This document shows, piece by piece, positions 1-7,285 of a stretch of DNA of 27,124 nt. The notes under the pieces are model-generated. The model saw nothing but the letters and a program-made list of their open reading frames with translations. It made no database searches and was not told the origin of the DNA. This DNA is from Deltaproteobacteria bacterium (GTDB taxonomy: Bacteria; Myxococcota; Polyangia; Haliangiales; Haliangiaceae), in the NCBI GenBank assembly GCA_018262455.1, contig JAGSPR010000045.1, positions 1-27,124 of the forward strand, written 5' to 3'. Every line of letters begins with the position of its first letter. Position 1 is the first letter of the stretch. Both the position numbers and the translations under genes were made by a program.

Positions 1-593
1 TGCCGCTCGACGGCAGGCACGTCGCCACGCCCTGCGGCGAGTGCCACAAGGCGAGCCGGCCGCGGCTCGACTTCCGGGTCCCCGGGCAGCGGTGCGCCGA
101 CTGTCACGACGACCCGCACGGCGCGCAGTTCGCGGCCGAGATGGCCAGGAACGGCTGCGCGACCTGCCACGGCACCGTCGACTGGCACCAGCCGAGCATC
201 GATCACAAGACCTGGCCGCTGGTCGGCGCGCACGCGCGGACGCCGTGCGCCGCGTGTCACGGCGCGCAGCAGCAGGGCGCCGAGCCCGCGACCTTCCGCG
301 GCGTCCCGCGCGACTGCGAGGGCTGCCACGACGACCTCCACGCCGGCCAGTTCCGGCAGACGGCGCCGATCAAGGGCTGCAAGACCTGCCACGACGCGAC
401 GACGTTCGCGATCGCCAAGGCGTTCGATCACGGCACGACGCGGTTCCCGCTCGCCGGCAAGCACACGCCGCTGCCGTGCAGCGCGTGCCACCCGGCCCAG
501 GCGCTGCGCAACGGCGAGACCGCGGTCCGCTGGCGCCTCGGGTACCAGCAGTGCAAGGACTGCCACGCCAGCCCGCACCGGGAGGGACCATGA
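1..593 (+). CDS. Multiheme cytochrome c, 5'-truncated (C-terminal 196 residues)
   Basis: The reading frame is open from the window edge (first full codon at base 3) to TGA at 591-593, so the start and any signal peptide lie outside. Eight CXXCH heme-binding motifs are visible: CGECH, CADCH, CATCH, CAACH, CEGCH, CKTCH, CSACH and CKDCH. They sit in a repeated module of CXXCH, an aromatic, a DH pair, PLxGxH, CXXCH, then CXXCH with nearby His residues that could be distal heme ligands. The protein should be a periplasmic or outer-surface electron carrier. It overlaps the next cytochrome by ATGA (590-593), so the two are probably co-translated. The heme function is certain from the motifs; the redox partner and exact family are not. 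Confidence 0.93.
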   Translation, partial: PLDGRHVATPCGECHKASRPRLDFRVPGQRCADCHDDPHGAQFAAEMARNGCATCHGTVDWHQPSIDHKTWPLVGAHARTPCAACHGAQQQGAEPATFRGVPRDCEGCHDDLHAGQFRQTAPIKGCKTCHDATTFAIAKAFDHGTTRFPLAGKHTPLPCSACHPAQALRNGETAVRWRLGYQQCKDCHASPHREGP

Positions 594-1537
594 CCGCGCG
601 CGCCGCGATCTTGCTCGCGCTGGCGACGCTCTACGGCGCGCTCGCCGCGTCGCCCTCGCCCGCGCAACCGGCGGGCGCAGGCCCGGCTCCGCGCACGAGC
701 CCGCGGCCGGCGGCCCCGGCGGCCGAAGCGGCGCCCGCGCCGGCCAAGCTCGCGATGCGCCCGCGCAAGGCCGCGCACGGCGGCTTCGTCGACGACATGG
801 ACTGCTCGGCGTGCCACACCCCGGCCGGCTGGCAGCTCGCCTCCACCGCCGGCTCGAGCGGGTTCGATCACGATCGCACCGGGTTCCCGCTGCGCGGCGC
901 GCACAACCAGAGCTCGTGCGGCAAGTGCCACACCAGCAAGGGCGCGCCGGCGACGACCTGCGAGGGCTGCCATCGCGATCCTCACCAGGGTCGCAACGAC
1001 GGCACGTGCGCCGAGTGCCACACCGCGACGGCGTGGGCGGACACCAACACGCTCGAGCAGCACCGGCGCACCCGGATGCCGCTCACCGGACGCCACGCCA
1101 CGCTCGATTGCACCGCGTGTCACACGCGTCAGGGCGAGCGCGGGTTCAGCGACGTGCCGTCCGACTGCTTCGCGTGCCACCGCGCGGCGTTTCAGGACCC
1201 GCATACCCAGAAGATCCATGCCACCGCGGGGGCCAGCTCCCGGCTCTGCGGCGGCTGCCACACGACGACGAACTGGACCACCGCGTTCACCGATCCGAAC
1301 ACGCTCGTGCGCACGGCGATGGCGCGGACCGGCGAGCACGACGCGTACTTCGTGCTGACCAGCGGGAGCCATCGCACCACCGAGTGCAGCGCCTGCCATA
1401 CCGATGCCCGGCGCACCAAGCTCGTGCGGTGCGACGGCTGCCACCAGGATGTCGCGGTTCGCCGCCAGCACAAGACCGCGATCGCGCGGACCCCCAGCGC
1501 GTGCTTGCGGTGCCATCCGCGAGGAGCCGCGCGATGA
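590..1537 (+). CDS. Exported decaheme cytochrome c
   Basis: This 315-residue protein starts at the ATG overlapping the previous stop. Residues 1 to about 28 form a signal peptide (MTARAAILLALATLYGALAA), followed by a Pro/Ala-rich linker to about residue 60. Ten CXXCH motifs follow: CSACH, CGKCH, CEGCH, CAECH, CTACH, CFACH, CGGCH, CSACH, CDGCH and CLRCH. They fall into three 3-heme modules (CXXCH, H-rich spacer with FPLxGxH or MPLTGRH, CXXCH, CXXCH) plus one terminal heme. The same module occurs in the upstream partial cytochrome, so the two genes probably arose by duplication. Between an upstream cytochrome and a downstream beta-barrel-type protein, it probably forms part of a periplasm-to-surface electron wire. 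The final acceptor is unknown. Confidence 0.94.
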   Translation: MTARAAILLALATLYGALAASPSPAQPAGAGPAPRTSPRPAAPAAEAAPAPAKLAMRPRKAAHGGFVDDMDCSACHTPAGWQLASTAGSSGFDHDRTGFPLRGAHNQSSCGKCHTSKGAPATTCEGCHRDPHQGRNDGTCAECHTATAWADTNTLEQHRRTRMPLTGRHATLDCTACHTRQGERGFSDVPSDCFACHRAAFQDPHTQKIHATAGASSRLCGGCHTTTNWTTAFTDPNTLVRTAMARTGEHDAYFVLTSGSHRTTECSACHTDARRTKLVRCDGCHQDVAVRRQHKTAIARTPSACLRCHPRGAAR

Positions 1538-3022
1538 GGCGGCTCGCGAGCGCGCTCGCGCTGGTGGTGGTCGGCGGGCTCCGGCTCGCGGCCGCTGACC
1601 CGGTCGCGGTCAAGGTGACGGAGGTCGCCGGCGACGTCGCGTACCTGTCGCCCGGTCGCGCCGCGGGGCTCGTCCCCGGGACCAAGCTGAAGATCCGCGG
1701 CGTCGACTTCGTCGTCGCGGAGGTCACCGAGCAGACCGCCTCGGTGCGGCTCGACACCGCCCGGCTCGCCGCCGGGGACGCCGGGACCGCCGAGGTCACG
1801 CCGGGCGCGGTGACGGCGACCAGGACGCTGGCCAGGCCGCGCCCCGCCGAGGCCTTCGCCGGCCAGTGGCCCGAGCCAGTGATGCCGTCGACGGTCCAGG
1901 ACGTGGCCGCGGTGCCGCTTGGCAGCGGGCGGACGCCGGGCCGGGTCCACGTCACCGTGATCGGACACGCGTTCGGCGCGATCGATCGTTCGAGCCAGGC
2001 GGCCAGCGCGGAAGCGCGGGTGATCGGATCGGTCGGGCTGTTGAACGAGCGCCCGCTCGCGGCCGACGTCGACGTGGCGGTCCGGGGCTTCAGCGAGGGC
2101 GCCAACAAGCAGACGCGGACGCCGCTGTTCGTGCGGACCGATCGTGCCGGATCCGCTGAGCGGCAAGCCCGACACCGGCGCGTCGCGGTTCGGCGGAGAG
2201 CTGGTCTACGATCTCGCGCAGGTGGCGTGGCAGCCGCGCGTCGCGGTCACCGCACACGCCTCGACGTGGGACGGCACGCTCGACGAGCGCAGGCTCTCCG
2301 TCAACGCCTCGGCGAACCGCGACCACGCGTGGTTCGACGGCTGGGCCGAGGCGCAGTCGTTCCCGTCGGGAAACCCGTGGGGCGCGGCCGCCGTCGAGCT
2401 GACCGGCGCGGGCGCGACCGCCGAGTGGCGCAAGCGCGGCCGGCACCTCGGGGTCGATCTCACGTTCCTGCGTCCCGAGCGATCGCTCCGGCTCGCCGCG
2501 GCGCTGCCTCCCGAGTGGTTGTGCACGCTCGCGCCGCAACCTGGCGCCGCGATGGAGACGTGTGGGAGTGCCGGCGACTGGTGGGCCTCCGCCACCGGCT
2601 CGGCGGGCGTCCGGACGTCACGCTGGGCGGTCGATGCCGTCGGCTCGATCGGGGATTCCCACGGCGTCTATCGCGGCGTCGACAGCTCCGGCTACGTGCG
2701 CGGCGAGCTGCGGCTGGGCACGACGACGAGGCTCGAGGCCGGCGCGTCCGGCGGCTATGCAAGCTTCGCCCAGTGGATGGCGGGCGAGCTCGGCGTGGGG
2801 TACGCACCCACTCGTCGCCTCGACGGCGCGATCCGGTATCGACCCGAGCTGTTCAATTTCAACGCCGGCACCGGTCCGATCCAACTACACTCGATCGTGG
2901 CGGACGGGCGCTACGCGATGTCCACGATGTTAGATCTCGGGGTCTCGATGGTCGGCACCGTGGGTGCCGAGCGCGAAGCGCTCGCGGTGCTCGCGATCGT
3001 GGCGTGGAGGCCGCTGCCATGA
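1534..3022 (+). CDS. Putative outer-membrane beta-barrel protein, frameshifted
   Basis: The ATG at 1534 overlaps the preceding TGA. The N terminus has a signal peptide (MRRLASALALVVVGGLRLAAA), then a small beta domain at about residues 24-90 resembling FlgT-C/PDZ-like modules (VAYLSPGRAAGLVPGTKLKI), then a Pro-rich linker. The remainder has alternating polar/hydrophobic strands, Trp/Tyr/Gly richness and no predicted membrane helix, as in outer-membrane barrels. The frame moves from that of base 1534 to that of base 2144 near 2125-2145, without a stop in the first frame. The two halves join sensibly around FVR / IVPDPLSGKPD, giving about 495 residues. Neighbouring cytochromes suggest a porin-cytochrome role comparable in principle to MtrB-type proteins, but no specific MtrB motif was seen. 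The break may be a sequencing error or a real mutation. Confidence 0.68.
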
Positions 3023-3718
3023 TCCGATCCTTGCTCGCCACGGTGTCGCTGGTGCTCGTCGGCGCGTGCTTCCAATCGCACGACGGTCAGCAAGCGGTCC
3101 GCACCGACGACTGCGTCCTCTGCCACCGAGCGCAGTACGACCAGGCCGGCACGACGGCCCCGTATCTCACCGCACCCACGCACGACCCGTTCTATCCGCC
3201 GTCGTCCTGCGTGTACTGTCACAACACCACGAGCTGGGGGGACGCGCTCCATCCCCAGCCCGCCGCGTTTCCCGACACGTTCATCATCGACTCCGGGCCC
3301 CACGCCGCCTTCGCGTGCACGGAGTGCCACGCGAGCCTCCCGTACCTCGTGCCGACGGCCACGCGTGGCTCCAACACCAACTGCACGCAGTGCCACCCGG
3401 ATGACGACGATCAGCAGACGGCGCACCCTGATGGGACGGTGTCGCCGACCGGGGTGCCGTACGAGTACTCGACGACGACGAAGAACTTCTGCCTGACCTG
3501 CCATCCCACCGGCCTCATGCCACACCCCGAGGACAAGTTCTCCATCACGAATGACAACCACGTGCCACCCGTCGCGCGAGTTCGACGAGGAGCACAGGGA
3601 GGACTGCCACGAGGCCTACGTCGCCGCGAAGACCAACCCGACACTCCCCATCACCCCGCTGAACTTCTGCGTGCAGTGCCACACGTCCGGGACCACGGAC
3701 GAAAACTGCTCACAATGA
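3019..3718 (+). CDS. Multiheme cytochrome c lipoprotein, frameshifted
   Basis: It starts at the ATG overlapping the previous TGA. The N terminus is a lipoprotein signal with lipobox LVGAC (Cys17), so the mature protein should be lipid-anchored in the envelope. Heme motifs CVLCH, CVYCH, CTECH, CTQCH and CLTCH lie before a frame change at about 3559-3590, close to a CG dinucleotide run; CVQCH lies after it. In the second frame the protein continues to NFCVQCHTSGTT and stops at TGA 3716-3718, again overlapping the next ATG. The two CH pairs near the shift (CHPSREF and EDCHEAY) lack a first Cys, so either hemes were lost or the local sequence is wrong. Its position after the barrel gene suggests a surface- or periplasm-facing terminal cytochrome. 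Confidence 0.78.
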
Positions 3719-5005
3719 CGACGTACCTGGTGCTGCTCGGCCTGATCGCCGTGGCCGGCGTGCCTTACATCCTGTGGACCCGGCTCGAGGCGCGCAAGCA
3801 CAAGCGCGCGTCGCGCGCTCGGCGACGAGGTCGTACCGGTCTCGATCCACCCCGAGATCGATCTCGATGCCTGCATCGGCTCGGGAGCCTGCGTCCGGGC
3901 GTGCCCCGAGGACGACATCCTCGCGATCACCGACGGCCGCGCGCGCCTCATCAACCCGCTGTCGTGTATCGGCCACGGCGCGTGCATGGGGGCGTGCCCG
4001 GTCGGCGCGATCAAGCTGGTGTTCGGCACCGCGACCCGCGGGATCGAGCTGCCGAAGATCAGCCCGACGTTCGAGACCAGCCAGCCGGGGATCTACGTGA
4101 TCGGCGAGCTCGGCGGCATGGGACTGATCCGCAACGCGGTCGAGCAAGGTCGGCAGGCCGCCCTGGCGATCGCGAAGTCGGGGCGGCGCGGCGGCGCGGG
4201 TGACCTCGACGTGATCGTGGTCGGCGCGGGCCCGGCCGGGATCTCCGTCGCGCTCGGGCTCAAGGCGCAGGGGCTCACCGTCCACATCGTCGAGCAGTCG
4301 CGCTACGGCGGGACGATCGCCCACTACCCCCGGGCCAAGGTCGTGATGACCGGCTCGTTCGAGCTCCCCGGGTTCGGCACCGTGCGCCGCAAGACGATGA
4401 ACAAGGAGCAGCTCGTCGAGCTGTGGAACGACATCCGCGAACGCACGCAGCTCGCGGTCACCGAGGGCGTCCGCGTCGAGACGATCCAGGCCGAGGGCAA
4501 GGCGTGGCGGGTCCGCGGCGCGACTTACAACGACCGCGCCGCGACCGTGGTGCTCGCGCTCGGCCGCCGCGGCGCACCCAAGCAGCTCGGCGTCCCCGGC
4601 GAGGACCTCCCGAAGGTCGCCTACCGGCTGCTCGAGCCGGAGCCGTTCGCCGGCAAGCACGTCATGATCGTCGGTGGCGGCAACGCCGCGGCCGACTGCG
4701 CGATCGCGCTCGCCAACGCGGGCGTGTGCGCGAGCGTGTCGATCAGTTACCGCCGCCACGAGCTACCGCGGCTGCGCCAGTCCGTGCGCACCGAGATCGA
4801 CCGCTGCTTCGCCGCCGGCACGATCAAGCCGATGCTCGGCACCGAGGTGGTGTCGATCGCCGAGCGCACCGTGATGCTGAGGTCGTCCACCGGGATCGAG
4901 CAGGTCGCCAACGACGACGTGATCGTGCAGATCGGCGGGCAGCCGCCCAGCGAGCTCTTGCGATCGGTCGGGATCGAGCTCGTGGAGAAGCGCGGCGACG
5001 CCTGA
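3715..5005 (+). CDS. Membrane-anchored ferredoxin-FAD/NAD(P) oxidoreductase, frameshifted near its N terminus
   Basis: It starts at the ATG overlapping the previous stop. Residues 1-22 are a membrane helix (MTTYLVLLGLIAVAGVPYIL) followed by RLEARKHKR, which by the positive-inside rule puts the rest in the cytoplasm. A frame change near 3810-3822 in a CG-rich run leads to a di-cluster ferredoxin domain, CIGSGACVRACP and CIGHGACMGACP. Next comes PGIYVIGELGGMGLIRNAVEQG, then an FAD Rossmann motif GAGPAG and an NAD(P) motif GGGNAAAD; it ends shortly after VQIGGQPPSELL. The flavoprotein half resembles the thioredoxin-reductase/YpdA fold but shows no CxxC redox pair. It probably exchanges electrons between NAD(P)H and the membrane or periplasmic cytochromes encoded upstream; that direction is inferred. 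Confidence 0.82.
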
Positions 5006-5022
5006 GGTAGAGTGTCGCCACG

Positions 5023-5967
5023 ATGAGCCTCTACCCGCGTCCCCGAACGCCAACCCCCATGGGGCGCGGCAAGGTGCTGGTGGTCGACGACCTCCTCACC
5101 AACCGCGAGCTGCTCCGCCAGGGGCTCGAGGAGGAGGGGTTCGAGGTGGTGCTCGCGGCCAGCGGGCCGGAGTGCCTGACCCTCGCCGCGGCCCACCGCC
5201 CCGACGTGATCCTGCTCGATATCCGGATGGCCGGGATGGACGGGATCGAGACCTGTCGTCGGCTCAAGGACGACGTCAACACCGCGCACATCCCCGTGCT
5301 GTTCCTCACCGCCGAGCGGGCGGACGACGCGGTCACGGTGGCGGCGCTCCGCGCCGGCGGCAACGACTTCCTGACCAAGCCGTACTCGCACCCGATCCTG
5401 ATCGCCCGGGTCGGCAGCCAGATCGCGATCGCGCGCGCCCATGCCCAGCTGCGCCACCAGGCGATCTCCGACGAGCTCACCGGGGTGTACTCGCGCCGGT
5501 TCATGATGGACTCGCTGCGCCGGACCATCAAGGCACAGTCGCGGGCCACCGGCGAGATCGGGTGCCTGCTGGCCGACGTCGACCACTTCAAGGCGATCAA
5601 CGACACCCGCGGTCACCTCGAGGGCGACCGCGTGCTGCGCCACATCGCCCGCGTGATGACCGACCACGTGCGCGAGACCGATCTGGTCGCGCGGTTCGGC
5701 GGCGAGGAGTTCGTGGTGCTGCTGCCGCACACCGGACTCGACGGCGCGGTGATCCTCGGTGAGAAGCTCCGCGCGGTGGTCGCCGAGCTGTGCGCGCCGG
5801 TGACGATCAGCATCGGCGCGGTGTCGCTGAACGCGGCGGAGGTCGACAAGGTGCTCGACCGCGACGGGATGGAGAGCCTGATCAGCAAGCTGCTGAAGCT
5901 GGCCGACCAGGCGGTCTACGCCGCCAAGCACGCCGGTCGCAACCGGGTCGTCGCGGCCCGCGAGTAG
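5023..5967 (+). CDS. Response regulator with GGDEF output (diguanylate cyclase)
   Basis: This 314-residue cytoplasmic protein starts 17 bases after the previous stop; GAGGTAGAG upstream is a plausible ribosome site. The receiver domain occupies about residues 17-130, with the acidic pair D22/D23, phosphoacceptor D66 (LLDIRMAG), T96 and K119 (TKPY). The GGDEF domain spans about 148-312 and has DELTGVYSRR, DVDHFKAIND and an intact GGEEF active-site loop at 226-230. An RxxD product-inhibition site, RETD, lies at 217-220, five residues before the loop, so c-di-GMP feedback is expected. It is a PleD/WspR-like regulator that makes c-di-GMP when phosphorylated. No kinase is adjacent on this strand; the hybrid kinase at 7286-9286 is a possible but unproven partner. 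Confidence 0.93.
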   Translation: MSLYPRPRTPTPMGRGKVLVVDDLLTNRELLRQGLEEEGFEVVLAASGPECLTLAAAHRPDVILLDIRMAGMDGIETCRRLKDDVNTAHIPVLFLTAERADDAVTVAALRAGGNDFLTKPYSHPILIARVGSQIAIARAHAQLRHQAISDELTGVYSRRFMMDSLRRTIKAQSRATGEIGCLLADVDHFKAINDTRGHLEGDRVLRHIARVMTDHVRETDLVARFGGEEFVVLLPHTGLDGAVILGEKLRAVVAELCAPVTISIGAVSLNAAEVDKVLDRDGMESLISKLLKLADQAVYAAKHAGRNRVVAARE

Positions 5968-5978
5968 GAGACCAGGGC

Positions 5979-6113
5979 CTGAAAAGTCCGGCGCCATCGG
6001 CGTAGCCGTGGGCGAGGACGTGGACGTGGGGGTTGACGCCCACGCCCACGCCTACGCCTACGCCCACGCCCACGCCCACGCCTACGCCTACGCCGATGGT
6101 GCCGGACTTTCAG
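5979..6113. terminator. Long inverted repeat enclosing a hexanucleotide repeat between convergent genes
   Basis: The left arm 5979-6005 (CTGAAAAGTCCGG then CGCCATCGGCGTAG) matches the reverse complement of the right arm 6088-6113, with one extra A and one G/A difference. The interior from about 6038 consists of GCCCAC/GCCTAC hexamers, and the stretch 6006-6034 (GTGGGCG, GTGGACGTGGGG) is partly complementary to them, so a long imperfect hairpin can form. It lies between the stop at 5967 and the opposite-strand stop at 6123, where a bidirectional terminator would be expected. No T-tract follows, so termination is inferred from position and structure only. Confidence 0.6.
6038..6093. repeat. GCCCAC/GCCTAC hexanucleotide tandem repeat
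   Basis: About nine tandem hexamers of the forms GCCCAC and GCCTAC lie inside the hairpin loop and inner stem. If translated they would give Ala-His/Ala-Tyr or Gly-Val runs, but no start, ribosome site or neighbouring coding pattern supports translation. Copy number probably varies between strains. Confidence 0.75.
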
Positions 6114-6122
6114 TGACAGGAC

Positions 6123-6500
6123 CTAGCGCACGCGCACGAACGTGCGCATCGTCTGGCCAGGCCCGGTGCGGAACACCGTGGGCCGAGGATCGCCCTCGTT
6201 GGCCGCGATGAACAGCAAGCGATCGCTGTCGAGGACGTAGCTTGCCGGTAGCTGCTTGCCGGCATCCGGTCCCATCGAATCGATCCAGGTGACGGACCTG
6301 GGTGTGGTCGTCGCGTCGAGGATGAACGACCCTGCCAGCACCACGTGACCGTCCGGCGTGCGCACCGTGAACGTCTCGCCAGCGAAGGTCGTGAGGGCCC
6401 CCTCCGCGCCTTCCATGTCCGGCGGATCGACGACGCCATCCGCCTCGAGGCCGACTTGTCGCCACACGCCCTGAAGAGCGGCCAGGTCGGGATCCGTCAC
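6123..6500 (-). CDS. TIGR03067-like small domain protein
   Basis: This 125-residue protein has no signal peptide. The start chosen is the GTG at 6500, which overlaps the stop of the acyltransferase gene; longer readings would run through that gene. The sequence follows the TIGR03067 pattern: LQGVW near the N terminus, TFAGETFTVR, an extended GSFILD strand, TPRSVTWIDSMGPDAGK, YVLDSDRLLF, and DPRPTVFRTGPGQTM near the C terminus. The family is a small lipocalin-like beta fold of unknown function, best known from planctomycetes. Here it is translationally coupled to plsC. It could bind a small hydrophobic ligand, but nothing in the sequence proves this. Confidence 0.82.
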   Translation of the reverse strand: MTDPDLAALQGVWRQVGLEADGVVDPPDMEGAEGALTTFAGETFTVRTPDGHVVLAGSFILDATTTPRSVTWIDSMGPDAGKQLPASYVLDSDRLLFIAANEGDPRPTVFRTGPGQTMRTFVRVR

Positions 6501-7258
6501 TCGATCGCGCCGCTGCCGTAGCGCGACCGCAGATCCGGCAGCGCCGCGGAGATCGCCGCGTGCGCTTGATCTCGCAGCCTCCCGACATCCGCCGCGGTCA
6601 TGCCGGCGGTGGCGATCGGCGACAGGATCTTCGCGCACGCATGCGCCTTGCCGAACCAGCGCGAGTGCTTGGGGCGCATCTCGCGCGTGCCCGCGAGAGC
6701 GATCGGCAGGATCGGAACGCCGGTGCGAATCGCGAGGTCGAACGCGCCGTCCTTGAACGGCAGCAGGTCGCCAGTCTGCGATCGCGTTCCTTCGGGGAAC
6801 ATCATCACCGAGATGCCCGCACGGATCGCGCGCTCGCATTCGAGCAGGCAGGCGCGCACGCTGTCGCCTTCACCGCGTCGCAACGGGATGTCGCCGCCGA
6901 ACCGCATCGCCCAGCCGCTGAGCGGCTGCTTGAACAGGTCCTCCTTGGCGACCCAGCGCATGTCCCACGGCAGGAACGACAGCAGGAACGGGTCGGCCTG
7001 CGATTCGTGGTTCGCCACGACGACATACCCGGTCTGGTCGATGTCGGGCGGTCGCTCGCCCTCGATGTCGAACTTCCACAGCGTCGAGAGCCGCGTCGCC
7101 GTGCGGCCGAGTCGCCGCATCCACTGGCCGGGGACACGCTGCGTGGGATCGCCGCGATGGCGCCACGACGACAGCGCCATGACCGGCAAGAACGCTCCGA
7201 TCACCGCGCCGAATTCGGCGTAGGCCCAGAGGCCGACGACAGGGTTGGCCTGCTTCAC
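6497..7258 (-). CDS. plsC: 1-acyl-sn-glycerol-3-phosphate acyltransferase family (PlsC-like)
   Basis: This 253-residue protein starts at the GTG at 7258, with AGGTG a few bases upstream. The N terminus (residues about 8-32) is a hydrophobic membrane anchor. The acyltransferase block I motif NHESQAD puts the catalytic pair at H84 and D89. The substrate-binding motif FPEGTRS is at 154-160, and VPILPIAL is the usual block IV strand. Enzymes of this family transfer an acyl chain to lysophosphatidic acid at the inner membrane in phospholipid synthesis; some act on other lysolipids or ornithine lipids. It lies 27 bases after a hybrid kinase gene and overlaps the small gene that follows. The substrate cannot be assigned from sequence. 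Confidence 0.93.
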   Translation of the reverse strand: MKQANPVVGLWAYAEFGAVIGAFLPVMALSSWRHRGDPTQRVPGQWMRRLGRTATRLSTLWKFDIEGERPPDIDQTGYVVVANHESQADPFLLSFLPWDMRWVAKEDLFKQPLSGWAMRFGGDIPLRRGEGDSVRACLLECERAIRAGISVMMFPEGTRSQTGDLLPFKDGAFDLAIRTGVPILPIALAGTREMRPKHSRWFGKAHACAKILSPIATAGMTAADVGRLRDQAHAAISAALPDLRSRYGSGAIE

Positions 7259-7285
7259 GCACCTGATCTACACCGATCCGGGAGC

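Noticed and set aside
1534..3022. Two separate genes, with the second starting at the GTG at 2144
   Set aside because: The first frame has no stop near the junction and the second has no ribosome site; the two halves make one plausible exported protein.
4270..4420. Thioredoxin-reductase active-site CxxC in the flavoprotein
   Set aside because: No CxxC pair occurs in the FAD or NAD(P) domains, so it was not called a thioredoxin reductase.
6008..6211. Open frame coding an Ala-His/Ala-Tyr repeat peptide
   Set aside because: It is a translation of the hexamer repeat and hairpin between convergent genes; no ribosome site or coding signal.
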